DNA of 64,000 nt, taken from assembly GCF_013364275.1 (NCBI RefSeq), contig NZ_CP054932.1, positions 992,001 to 1,056,000 of the forward strand, in the 5' to 3' direction. The translations under genes and the position numbers were made by a program. Position 1 is the stretch's first letter. The number at the start of each line of letters is the position of its first letter. This DNA is from Actinomadura sp. NAK00032. GTDB taxonomy: Bacteria > Actinomycetota > Actinomycetes > Streptosporangiales > Streptosporangiaceae. A model generated the notes under the pieces. It was not told the DNA's origin. It saw nothing but the letters and a program-made list of their open reading frames with translations, and searched no databases. Of this stretch, positions 15,657-23,198 are shown in pieces.

Positions 15657-16462
15657 CTGAACTCCTCCATCACTCGCTTGATCAGGTCGATCGAGGCGTC
15701 GACCGGCAACGCCCGGTCGCTGATGCGGTCGAATCGCAGGCGGAAGGACCGTACCTCGTCCGCGTCCATGACCAGTCTCCCACCGCCGCAGGCTTCGGTA
15801 TAGGCGATATCGGCGTTTCCGACCGTCATGATCTTGAATGAGCCATCTCGCCCCATGTGTGCGCCTACGCTTCTTGGCACGACCCGAATGGTGATGTTCG
15901 GGTGCCTGGTCCACTCCAAGAGCACGGCAAGCTGGGCGCGCATGACGTCGCGGCCGCCGACCGGCTGGTCAAGTACGCCCTGGTCGAGGAAGACGCGCGT
16001 GATCGGGCCGGGCTTGCGGTTCAGTACCTCCTGACGTTTCATCCGATTTGCGATACCGGTCTCGATGTCCGGCGAATTGCCTGACTCGAACAGTGCTCGG
16101 GCGTAGTCCTCTGTTTGGAACAGGCCTGGGATGCAGGAGAGTTCCCAGATCCGCAATTCCCCGGCGCGCAACTCCATCTCGGCGTGGGCCTTGAACCACT
16201 CGGTGTTGTGGCCGGCGATGGCGAATCCCACCAGAAAGGTGAACAAACCGCCCGTGTCCCACTCCCGGTCGAGGATCTTCGCGTGCTTGAGCTGGAGCTT
16301 CATCCCGCCGGATTCAAGGCGCGAAACACTCGACCTATCAAGATCGAGAAGTTGCCCCAACTTTGATCCGGACATTTTGCGCTCTTCGCGGTGTCTCCGC
16401 AGCTGAACCGCTATGAGGTCCCATAGCGAACCAGCTGGATCGAGCGAGTCTCGGGCACTCAC
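15653..16462 (-). CDS. XRE-family regulator with DUF5753 domain
   Basis: 269 residues. HTH: LWDLIAVQLRRHREERKMSG, SKLGQLLDLDRSSVSRLESGG; DUF5753 from about residue 100: IPGLFQTEDYARALFESG, NRMKRQEVLNRKPG, RVFLDQGVLDQPVGG, IRVVPRSVGAHMGRDGSF. GTG 16462 follows GGGGAG at 6 bp. It is directly coupled to the triplicated DUF397 gene. Base composition near its start is clearly lower in GC than its surroundings (AACAACAACG, AAGATAAC), which may mark a promoter or an acquired segment. Confidence 0.88.
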   Translation of the reverse strand: MSARDSLDPAGSLWDLIAVQLRRHREERKMSGSKLGQLLDLDRSSVSRLESGGMKLQLKHAKILDREWDTGGLFTFLVGFAIAGHNTEWFKAHAEMELRAGELRIWELSCIPGLFQTEDYARALFESGNSPDIETGIANRMKRQEVLNRKPGPITRVFLDQGVLDQPVGGRDVMRAQLAVLLEWTRHPNITIRVVPRSVGAHMGRDGSFKIMTVGNADIAYTEACGGGRLVMDADEVRSFRLRFDRISDRALPVDASIDLIKRVMEEFS

Positions 16463-16561
16463 CGCCAACTCCCCGTTGTTGTTTTTCCTGGACGAACGTA
16501 GCGAAGATAACTCGCCTTGTTCATTCTTGTCCTGGGAAAACACAACGAAGCGGAGGCGATC

Positions 16562-16798
16562 ATGAATGGGCGACACGATCTTGAGGATCAACACCTTGAT
16601 CGTCTTCGCAACGAATTCACGGGTCACCGGATCTGGCGGGCGGTGCGCTGGGACGGGCGGCTGGGCGACTGGGTGGCCAGCCTGCACGACCCGTCCGCCG
16701 GGATCGACCCGACGGTGATCTGCTCGGACGCCGCTGCGCTTCGCAAGGCACTGCGCGTTGAGGCCGAGCGGGCCGCCGCGCGCAAGGGACTCCGGTGA
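16562..16798 (+). CDS. Small hypothetical protein (Trp-rich)
   Basis: 78 residues: LRNEFTGHRIWRAVRWDGRLGDWVASLHDPSAGIDP, then a helical tail AALRKALRVEAERAA. GGAGG precedes ATG 16562. It diverges from the XRE gene by about 100 bp. The central layout, a short acidic N-terminus, an aromatic core and an Ala-rich helix, matches the next gene, so the two look like distant paralogues. Such pairs are often found beside WhiJ-like regulators, but no function is assigned. Confidence 0.7.
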   Translation: MNGRHDLEDQHLDRLRNEFTGHRIWRAVRWDGRLGDWVASLHDPSAGIDPTVICSDAAALRKALRVEAERAAARKGLR

Positions 16799-17163
16799 TG
16801 GAACGGCCGCACCACGACGCGGGCCGGCCACCGGAGGGGACCGCGACCCCCGGCGCGGTCCCGTGGGGGGAGGTGAGAGCGGCGCGTCCTGTGAGCGTCC
16901 CCCCGGGCGCACCGGCCGCGCCGCTCCACCGCTCGCCCCACCAGTCGGCCGACACCGTGCGGCCGTCCACCATCGCGAACATCGAGGAGCACTTCCCCGG
17001 CGTCCACTGCTGGTGGGGTCTCCACACACGCCGGTGGTGGGCCTACGTGCCGACCCCGCCGGTGGGCCGCCTGCTGGAAGCCGCCACCACGGATGCCCTC
17101 ATCGCCCAGGTCGCGGAGAGAGTGGAGGGACGGCCAAGAGCCGCTCTTCGGCAGGGGCTCTGA
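16798..17163 (+). CDS. Small hypothetical protein, paralogue of the preceding one
   Basis: 121 residues; the ATG shares one base with the preceding stop (TGATG). The core IEEHFPGVHCWWGLHTRRWWAYVP and the tail LLEAATTDALIAQVAERV resemble the preceding protein. The first 50 residues are Pro/Ala/His-rich and probably disordered. Function unknown. It converges with the FAH gene, 3 bp apart. Confidence 0.7.
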   Translation: MERPHHDAGRPPEGTATPGAVPWGEVRAARPVSVPPGAPAAPLHRSPHQSADTVRPSTIANIEEHFPGVHCWWGLHTRRWWAYVPTPPVGRLLEAATTDALIAQVAERVEGRPRAALRQGL

Positions 17164-17166
17164 GAG

Positions 17167-18009
17167 TTAGCGGAAGGTGTGCTCCATCTCGCCGATGCCC
17201 TCCACCCAGGTGCGCAACGTCTCCCCGGAGCGCAGGAAGCGCTGGGGGGTGCGGCCGAGGCCGACGCCGTCCGGGGTGCCGGTGAAGATGACGTCGCCGG
17301 GGTGCAGGGTGAGGACCTCCGACAGCTTCGCGATCGTGCGCGGGATCGAGAAGATCAGCTTGGACGTGCGGCCGTCCTGCACCGTCTCGCCGTCGATCGA
17401 GCAGCCGAGCGCGAGGTCGTCGCGGTCGGGGATCTCGTCGAGGGTGACGAGCCAGGGGCCGATCGGCGCGAAGCCCGGGTACGACTTGGCGAACCCGAAC
17501 TGCGGGGCCTCGCCGGTGAACTGGAGGATCCGCTCGGAGAGGTCCTGGCCGACCGTGAGGCCGGCGACGTGGTCCCAGGCCCGGTCGGCGGAGACCCGGT
17601 GCGCCGGGCGGCCGATGACCGCGACGACCTCGACCTCCCAGTCGGTGTGGCCGCCGTCCGGCAGGCCGATCTCGCCGTAGGGGCCGGTGATGGACGACGC
17701 GAACTTCGTGAAGACCGGCGGCAGGTCCGTCGGCGGCTCGAAGCCGGTCTCCGCGGCGTGGTCGGCGTAGTTCAGCCCGATCGCGACCACCTGCGATGGG
17801 GTGGGGGCGGGGGAGCCGAGGTGGAGGCGGTCGATCTCGACGTCCGGTGCCGGGGTGGCGGTTGCCGCCCAGGCCGTGAACTCGTCCCACCGGTCGTAGA
17901 GGCTCTGCGGGTCCGGGCCGAAGCGTCCGGCGGACGCCGTCTCGATGTCCGCGGTCTTGCCGTCGGAGACGACGAGCACGGCCCGGCCCGCGTGGTTGGC
18001 GAGGCGCAT
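17167..18009 (-). CDS. Fumarylacetoacetate hydrolase (FAH) family enzyme
   Basis: 280 residues. The FAH core begins near residue 70 (QVVAIGLNYADHAAETG). Metal ligands are in place: Glu125 and Glu127 (DWEVEVVAVIG) and Asp156 (GQDLSERI). The ending GDVIFTGTPDGVG is the usual family motif. Members hydrolyse, hydrate or decarboxylate 2-oxo-acid products of ring cleavage. As the last gene of the operon that encodes an extradiol dioxygenase and C-C hydrolases, it may act as a 2-hydroxypentadienoate hydratase or a related acylpyruvase. The start ATG overlaps the preceding stop (TGATG). Confidence 0.88.
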   Translation of the reverse strand: MRLANHAGRAVLVVSDGKTADIETASAGRFGPDPQSLYDRWDEFTAWAATATPAPDVEIDRLHLGSPAPTPSQVVAIGLNYADHAAETGFEPPTDLPPVFTKFASSITGPYGEIGLPDGGHTDWEVEVVAVIGRPAHRVSADRAWDHVAGLTVGQDLSERILQFTGEAPQFGFAKSYPGFAPIGPWLVTLDEIPDRDDLALGCSIDGETVQDGRTSKLIFSIPRTIAKLSEVLTLHPGDVIFTGTPDGVGLGRTPQRFLRSGETLRTWVEGIGEMEHTFR

Positions 18010-18860
18010 CAGATCTCTCCGCCGATCAGGCCCAGGAGGAGCTTCTCGAAGGTCTCGGGGTGCTCGATCTGGGTCCAGTGGCCGCACCGGCCGATGACGT
18101 AGAGGTCGGCGTTCGGGAGCTTGTCGGCGAAGTACTTGCTCGCGTCCACCGGGATGATCCGGTCGTCGCGGCCATGGACGCACAGCACGTCGTGGGTGAT
18201 GGGCGCGAGGTCTTCGGGTGTGAAGAAGCGGCGCGTCCCGTTCGGGTCGAACGATGCCTCGTGGGAGCGGCGGACGTCCTCGCGGTTCACGTACGCCATC
18301 CGCTCGGCCACGACGCGGTCGATGGTGCCGCGCATGGGTTCGAGGTCGTACACGAACTCGGTCAGCAGCCCCTTGAGGGACTCGGCGCTCGGGCTCGCGT
18401 AAAACTCGCGGAGGTGCTTCAGGCCGGGGCTGACCGGCATGTTCGGCGCGCCGCCGCTGCCCATCAGGAGGATCTTGCCGACGAGGGCAGGACGGGCCAG
18501 CGTCATCAGGAGGGCGAGCTGCCCGCCCATCGAGTTGCCGACCAGGTGGACCTTCTCCAGGCCGAGCTCGTCCACCAGGGCCAGCAGCGCCTCGGCGCGC
18601 AGGTCGTTGAACGGGCCCATGCCGCGCGGCGCGTCGAGCGGGTGCGAGGAGTCGCCGAAGCCGATCTGGTCGGGGGCGAGGCACCAGAACCGGTCGCCGA
18701 GGTCGGCGATGATCCGCTCCCAGTTGGACAGCCCGGTCGCGCCGGGCCCGGAGCCGTGCAGGAACAGCAGGGCCTCGGGTCCGCGCTCGCCGGTCTCGTG
18801 CAGCCGGAAGGTCAGCTCCCCGCCCCGCACCTCGACGGCGACGTCAGAAGAGGTGATCAC
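18009..18860 (-). CDS. Meta-cleavage-type alpha/beta hydrolase 1 (HsaD/BphD-like)
   Basis: 283 residues with an intact triad: Ser110 (GNSMGG), Asp233 (HGRDDRIIP) and His261 (CGHWTQIE). The oxyanion-hole stretch FLHGSGPGATGLSNW and the PDQIGFGDSSHP segment are characteristic of C-C bond hydrolases that split vinylogous 1,5-diketones made by extradiol dioxygenases. GTG 18860 overlaps the TGA of the monooxygenase upstream. A second, related hydrolase lies at 20061. Confidence 0.9.
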   Translation of the reverse strand: MITSSDVAVEVRGGELTFRLHETGERGPEALLFLHGSGPGATGLSNWERIIADLGDRFWCLAPDQIGFGDSSHPLDAPRGMGPFNDLRAEALLALVDELGLEKVHLVGNSMGGQLALLMTLARPALVGKILLMGSGGAPNMPVSPGLKHLREFYASPSAESLKGLLTEFVYDLEPMRGTIDRVVAERMAYVNREDVRRSHEASFDPNGTRRFFTPEDLAPITHDVLCVHGRDDRIIPVDASKYFADKLPNADLYVIGRCGHWTQIEHPETFEKLLLGLIGGEI

Positions 18861-20059
18861 AGATGCACCGCCGCGAGCTTCTCGGCGCCGAGGTGGCGGC
18901 CGCCCCACGCCTTGGCGAGCGGGTCGTCGAACAGGAACGCGTGGCTGCCGGCCGCGACCGCGTCCTGGAACTTCTTCTGCAGCGGGTGGTCGAGGAACGC
19001 GGAGCGGCCCGAGGAGACCCGCATCAGCGCCTGGACGGTGTCGAGCGCCGCGTTCGCCGACCGGGCGACGTCCCACCGCCAGAACGCGCGCTGCTCCAGC
19101 GACGGGATCTCGGCGCGCTCGGCGGCCTCCATCAGCTCCGTCGCGGTCCGCTTCACCTTGAGGACGGCGGCGTCGAGCTGCCAGGCGGCCTCGGCGAGAT
19201 GGTTCTGGACGACGGGCTCCTCGCGGAGCAGCTGGCCGTAGTTGGTGCGGCGGCCCCGCGTCTCGGTGACCCACTGGTCGTAGAAGCCGAGGCAGGCGCC
19301 GAGCGCCCCCGCCGCGATGATCAGGTTGAAGGTCACCGCCCACGGCGTCCGGTACAGCGCGGCGTCGTTGCGCTCCTGGCCGGGCAGCGGGATGCCGAGG
19401 CCGTGCGTGTAGTAGACGTGCGACTGGCCGCGGTGCTCGGGGACGAAGACGCCGTCCACCACGATGTCGTCGGAGCCGGTCCCGCGCAGGCCCGCGACGT
19501 TCCAGGTCTCCTCGATGCGGTAGTCGGCGGCATCCAGGATGACGGAGGTGAAGTCGGGGTACTCCGTGCCGTTGACCTCGCGGGTTCCGGCGATGCCGCC
19601 GAGGATGACGCCGGAGCAGATGCCGCTGCCGGACGAAAACGACCAGCGGCCCGACACCCGGTACCCGCCCGGCACCTTCTCGATCTTGCCCGTCGGGGTG
19701 TAGGACGAGGCGATCTTGCGCGCCGGGTCGGCGCCCCAGATCTCCTCCTGCGTCTCCTCGGGGAACAGGGCGATCTGCCACGGGTGGACGCCGACGACGG
19801 AGGCGACCCAGCCGGCGGACGCCGACGCCCGGCCGATCTCGATCACCGTCTCGGCGTACTCGGCGAGGTGGGCCTCGCCGCCGCCCCAGCGGGCGGGCTG
19901 GAGCGCGCGCAGCACCCCGATCCCGTCGAGCGCCGCGACCGCCTCGGGGGTGAGGCGCCCCTGCTCGGCGCTCGGCGCGTCCGCGGCGGCGAGGGCGTCC
20001 GCGGCGGCCCGCGCCTTCTCGATCATGCTCATGGTGGTGGTTCCGTCCTGGGATGTCAT
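18857..20059 (-). CDS. Two-component flavin-dependent monooxygenase, oxygenase subunit 1
   Basis: 400 residues from ATG 20059 (ATG 20032 is an alternative, giving 391). Acyl-CoA dehydrogenase fold: LQPARWGGGEAHLAEYAETV, SAGWVASVVGVHPWQIALFP, GYRVSGRWSFSSGSGICSGVILGG, and the C-terminal SGRSAFLDHPLQKKFQDAVA. It lacks acyl-CoA features and matches group D flavin monooxygenases such as HsaA, which hydroxylate phenols with FMNH2 or FADH2 from a separate reductase. The reductase at 6994 is the probable partner. Confidence 0.88.
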   Translation of the reverse strand: MTSQDGTTTMSMIEKARAAADALAAADAPSAEQGRLTPEAVAALDGIGVLRALQPARWGGGEAHLAEYAETVIEIGRASASAGWVASVVGVHPWQIALFPEETQEEIWGADPARKIASSYTPTGKIEKVPGGYRVSGRWSFSSGSGICSGVILGGIAGTREVNGTEYPDFTSVILDAADYRIEETWNVAGLRGTGSDDIVVDGVFVPEHRGQSHVYYTHGLGIPLPGQERNDAALYRTPWAVTFNLIIAAGALGACLGFYDQWVTETRGRRTNYGQLLREEPVVQNHLAEAAWQLDAAVLKVKRTATELMEAAERAEIPSLEQRAFWRWDVARSANAALDTVQALMRVSSGRSAFLDHPLQKKFQDAVAAGSHAFLFDDPLAKAWGGRHLGAEKLAAVHL

Positions 20060-20060
20060 G

Positions 20061-20906
20061 TCAGAGACCGCTGCCGACGAAGGTCCGCACGATCGCCTGG
20101 AAGCGGGCGGCCTGCTCGATCTGGGTCCAGTGGCCGCACTTGTCGATGACGTAGAGGTCGGCCTGCGGCAGGTGGTCGGCCAGGTAGTAGCTGCATTCGA
20201 TCGGCACGATGACGTCCTGGCGGCCGTGCACGACCAGGGCCGGCTTGTCGATCTTCGCGAGGTCCTCGGGCGTGAAGGCGAGCATCTCGGGGCCGAACAT
20301 GGCCCGGTGCCCCGCCTCGATCGAGGGCCGTTGCACCATCGGCATCCGCTCGGCCGCGACCTTCTCGACCGTGTCGCCGAACGCGCTCTTGTCGTGGACG
20401 AACTGGATCAGCAGGTCCGCCATCGCCTCGACGGTCGGGTCGTCGAAGTAGGTGATCAGCTTGATCAGCTCGGGGGTCGGCTCCAGGCCCGGCATGCCGC
20501 CGGAGCCCATCAGCACGATCCCGGCGACGAGGTCGGGCCGGAGCTGGGCGATGCGCAGCGAGTACATGCCGCCCATCGAGTTGCCGACGAGCACGACCTT
20601 CTCCAGGCCGAGCGCGTCCACCAGCTCGAACAGCGCGTCGATGCGGACCTCGGCCTGCGCCGTGAAGCCCTGCGGCTGCGGGTCCGGGTGGCTGGAGTCG
20701 CCGAAGCCGAGGATGTCGGGCGCGACGCAGTGGTAGGTGTCGCCGAGCCCCTCGATGACCTCCCGCCAGTTGGACGCGGCGGTCACGCCGGGCCCGGAGC
20801 CGTGCAGGAACAGCAGCGCGGGCGCGCCCGGCGTGCCGGTCTGGTTGACGCGCAGGTGCCGGCCGCCGCCGATCGCGACGTCCTCGACGCGGATCGTGGC
20901 GCTCAT
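20061..20906 (-). CDS. Meta-cleavage-type alpha/beta hydrolase 2
   Basis: 281 residues, closely parallel to the hydrolase at 18009: oxyanion segment FLHGSGPGVTAASNW, Ser110 (GNSMGG), Asp231 (HGRQDVIVP) and His259 (CGHWTQIE). All catalytic residues are intact in both. ATG 20906 overlaps the stop of the dioxygenase gene (ATGA). It is adjacent to the dioxygenase, so it is the better candidate for hydrolysing the ring-cleavage product, with hydrolase 1 acting later or on a second ring. Confidence 0.9.
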   Translation of the reverse strand: MSATIRVEDVAIGGGRHLRVNQTGTPGAPALLFLHGSGPGVTAASNWREVIEGLGDTYHCVAPDILGFGDSSHPDPQPQGFTAQAEVRIDALFELVDALGLEKVVLVGNSMGGMYSLRIAQLRPDLVAGIVLMGSGGMPGLEPTPELIKLITYFDDPTVEAMADLLIQFVHDKSAFGDTVEKVAAERMPMVQRPSIEAGHRAMFGPEMLAFTPEDLAKIDKPALVVHGRQDVIVPIECSYYLADHLPQADLYVIDKCGHWTQIEQAARFQAIVRTFVGSGL

Positions 20907-21823
20907 TCGTCCGCCCCCTCGCCGACCGTGCGGAAGATCCCGGGCGGGCCGTCCAGGTACGCCTGGGAGCGGTGGTGGCCCCAGATGGACGGCAGGTCGT
21001 GGTTGCCCGCGACCCACGTGAGGTCGTCCACGGTGATGCCGCCGTGCCCGTACTCGATCTGCATCGAGGACGGCGTCTGCACGTAGATGGACGTCATCAG
21101 GTCGTTGGTGTGCCGCCCGAGCGACAGCAGGATCTCCCGCTCCGGGTCGGCGGTGAACAGGTCGATCGCCGTGCCGAGGTCGTCGAACGACTCGACCTCC
21201 AGCATCAGGTGGTTGATGCCGGTCATGCCGGGGATCTCGGCGACCGCGAGGGAGTGGTGGCGGCCGTTGCAGTGGTAGAAGCGCAGGTTGAAGATGTCGC
21301 TCTTCACCCGGTCCGACAGCCGGAAGCCGAGCGTGTCGGCGTAGAACGCGTCGGCCTTCGCCAGGTCGGGGACGATCAGCACGATGTGCCCGAGCCCGAG
21401 GTCGCCGGTGACGAACCGGCCGCGCATGGGACGTCCGGGGAAGAACGAGTTCGGCTGGGAGTACTGGCCCCACACCAGCTCGTGCCGGTTGCCGAACGGG
21501 TCGGCGAACCAGTACAGCTCGGCGACCTGGCGCTCCTCGACCTCGTCGGCGCCGCCGTCGTGCACCTCGACGCCCTTGCCGCGCAGCTCGGCGACGTACG
21601 CGCGCAGGTCGGTCTCGTTGCCGCAGTCCCAGCCGGCGTAGCGCAGCTCGTCCCGCTCGGCCGGATGGACGGCGATGCGGTACCCCTTGTCGTCGACCTT
21701 GACGCGGACGGCGCCGTCCGGGCCGTCCTCGGCGACGACCGCGCCGAGGAGCCGGGTGGCGTAGTCCCGCCACTCCGCCGCCTTCGGCGACGCGATCCCC
21801 AGGTAGGCGAGTTGCGAAATCAC
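20903..21823 (-). CDS. Type I extradiol ring-cleavage dioxygenase (VOC fold, BphC/HsaC-like)
   Basis: 306 residues, two VOC modules. The Fe(II) ligands are His146 (GLGHIVL), His205 (GINHLML) and Glu257 (QIEYG), and the active-site His190, His238 and Tyr247 are present, close to the numbering of BphC-type enzymes. It should open a catechol between C2 and C3 next to the substituent. The N-terminal module keeps the fold (LAYLGIASPKAAEWRDYATRLLG) but not the metal site, as usual. GTG 21823 overlaps the upstream TGA. Confidence 0.93.
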   Translation of the reverse strand: MISQLAYLGIASPKAAEWRDYATRLLGAVVAEDGPDGAVRVKVDDKGYRIAVHPAERDELRYAGWDCGNETDLRAYVAELRGKGVEVHDGGADEVEERQVAELYWFADPFGNRHELVWGQYSQPNSFFPGRPMRGRFVTGDLGLGHIVLIVPDLAKADAFYADTLGFRLSDRVKSDIFNLRFYHCNGRHHSLAVAEIPGMTGINHLMLEVESFDDLGTAIDLFTADPEREILLSLGRHTNDLMTSIYVQTPSSMQIEYGHGGITVDDLTWVAGNHDLPSIWGHHRSQAYLDGPPGIFRTVGEGADE

Positions 21824-22995
21824 AGCATGACCTCCGGTGCGGACGAGTCGAGGAGGGCGGCGCCGTAGTACTGGCCGACGCCGTCGGAGACGAGGAACGC
21901 GTGGCCGAGTTCGGCGATGACGTCCTGGTAGAGGCGGTGCAGCGGGTGGTCGACGAAGACGGTGCGGCCGGAGGCGACGCGCATCAGCTTGTTGATCGCG
22001 AAGCCGGTCTCCTGGCAGCCCTTGGTGATGTTCCAGCGCAGCCGGGCCCGCTGCCGCTTGTCCAGGAACACGCCGGCCTCGGCGGCCTCGGTGATCGTGT
22101 CGATCGCGTCGTACATCTTCATGACGGCCGCGTCGTGCACCCACTCGGCCTCGGCCAGGTGCATCTGCATCAGCGGGTCGTCGGCGTAGGTGCCGCCCCA
22201 GTTCGCCTTGCGGACGGCGGTGTCGGACGTCCAGTCGTCCAGGACGCGGCGGGCGAGGCCGAGCATCGGCGCGACGAGGACGAGGTTGAACATGACCGCC
22301 CACGGCACCTTGTAGAGCGTGGAGGGGTTGGCCTCCATGCCGGGCGCGGGACGGTCGGGGTTGTACTCGTAGAGCGGGCTGGACAGGAAGCGCCGCGCGG
22401 GGATGAACGCGTCCGCGACGACGATGTCCTTGCTGCCGGTGCCGCGCGAGCCGCCGACGTGCCAGGTGTCCTCGATGGCGTACTGGTCGCGGTGCAGCAG
22501 CGCGGACCCGTAGTTCGGCACCTCGACGCCCGGCGCGACCTCGACCTTCCCGGCGAAGCCGCCGAGGATGACGCCCTGCGCGTGGTCGCAGCCGGAGGAG
22601 AACGACCAGCGGCCGGAGACGCGGTAGCCGCCGTCCACCGGCTCGATCTTGCCGGTCGGGGCGTAGGACGAGGAGGCGTTCCAGTCGGGGTCGGACTCCC
22701 AGACCTCGGCCTGCGTCTCCTCGGGGAAGAGGGCGATCTGCCACGGGTGCGAGCCCATCACGCCGGCGACCCAGCCCGCCGAGGGCGCGATCCGGCCGAG
22801 CTCGTAGACGCTCGTCAGGTGCTCGCGGAGGGACAGTTCGGCGCCGCCCCAGCGCTTGGGCTGGAGGCCGCGCATGAGGCCGGTCTCCTGCATGTGCGTG
22901 AAGGCGCGGCCGGTCAGCGAACGCTGCGCGGCCGACAGGTCCTCCTCGGCGCGAAACTCCGGCTCCAGCCGGCGGACCTCGTCCAGGACGGTCAT
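21820..22995 (-). CDS. Two-component flavin-dependent monooxygenase, oxygenase subunit 2
   Basis: 391 residues, paralogue of the monooxygenase at 18857: LQPKRWGGAELSLREHLTSV, SAGWVAGVMGSHPWQIALFP, GYRVSGRWSFSSGCDHAQGVILGG, SGRTVFVDHPLHRLYQDVIA. First gene of the minus-strand operon. It shares the acyl-CoA dehydrogenase fold of HsaA-type phenol hydroxylases. AAGGA lies about 11 bp before ATG 22995. The promoter contains the 16-bp operator (23048). Confidence 0.9.
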   Translation of the reverse strand: MTVLDEVRRLEPEFRAEEDLSAAQRSLTGRAFTHMQETGLMRGLQPKRWGGAELSLREHLTSVYELGRIAPSAGWVAGVMGSHPWQIALFPEETQAEVWESDPDWNASSSYAPTGKIEPVDGGYRVSGRWSFSSGCDHAQGVILGGFAGKVEVAPGVEVPNYGSALLHRDQYAIEDTWHVGGSRGTGSKDIVVADAFIPARRFLSSPLYEYNPDRPAPGMEANPSTLYKVPWAVMFNLVLVAPMLGLARRVLDDWTSDTAVRKANWGGTYADDPLMQMHLAEAEWVHDAAVMKMYDAIDTITEAAEAGVFLDKRQRARLRWNITKGCQETGFAINKLMRVASGRTVFVDHPLHRLYQDVIAELGHAFLVSDGVGQYYGAALLDSSAPEVML

Positions 22996-23047
22996 CGGCG
23001 TCAGTTCCTTCGATAGGGGAGAGCGCGGGGGGCGTGACCCGCATCTC

Positions 23048-23063
23048 TGTAACACTCACTACA
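23048..23063. promoter_or_regulatory. TetR operator, site 4 (before the minus-strand catabolic operon)
   Basis: TGTAACACTCACTACA, matching the arms TGTA...CTACA of the consensus with changes in the left arm. It is 53 bp upstream of the monooxygenase start. Confidence 0.75.
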
Positions 23064-23169
23064 TGGAACCGTAGAACGCTTACTCCGGGGAAGGCAAGTG
23101 CCCCGGCGTAGATCTCCTGCTCCAAGTGCGGGTTGCGTTCCGTGGGTGACTGGTGTCACGGTTAAGCTC

Positions 23170-23185
23170 TGTAGTAATCACTACA
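23170..23185. promoter_or_regulatory. TetR operator, site 5 (before the plus-strand catabolic operon)
   Basis: TGTAGTAATCACTACA, with perfect 6-bp arms TGTAGT/ACTACA. It ends 3 bp before the GGAGGAG ribosome site of the lyase gene, so bound repressor would block that transcript. Confidence 0.82.
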
Positions 23186-23198
23186 TGGAGGAGTTTTC

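Noticed and set aside
17167..22995. Cholesterol ring degradation cluster (hsaABCD)
   Set aside because: The enzyme classes fit, but there is no KstR-like operator, no steroid-specific gene set (kshA, kstD, mce, hsaEFG) and both hydroxylase and hydrolase are duplicated. Relatedness to that system is only at family level.
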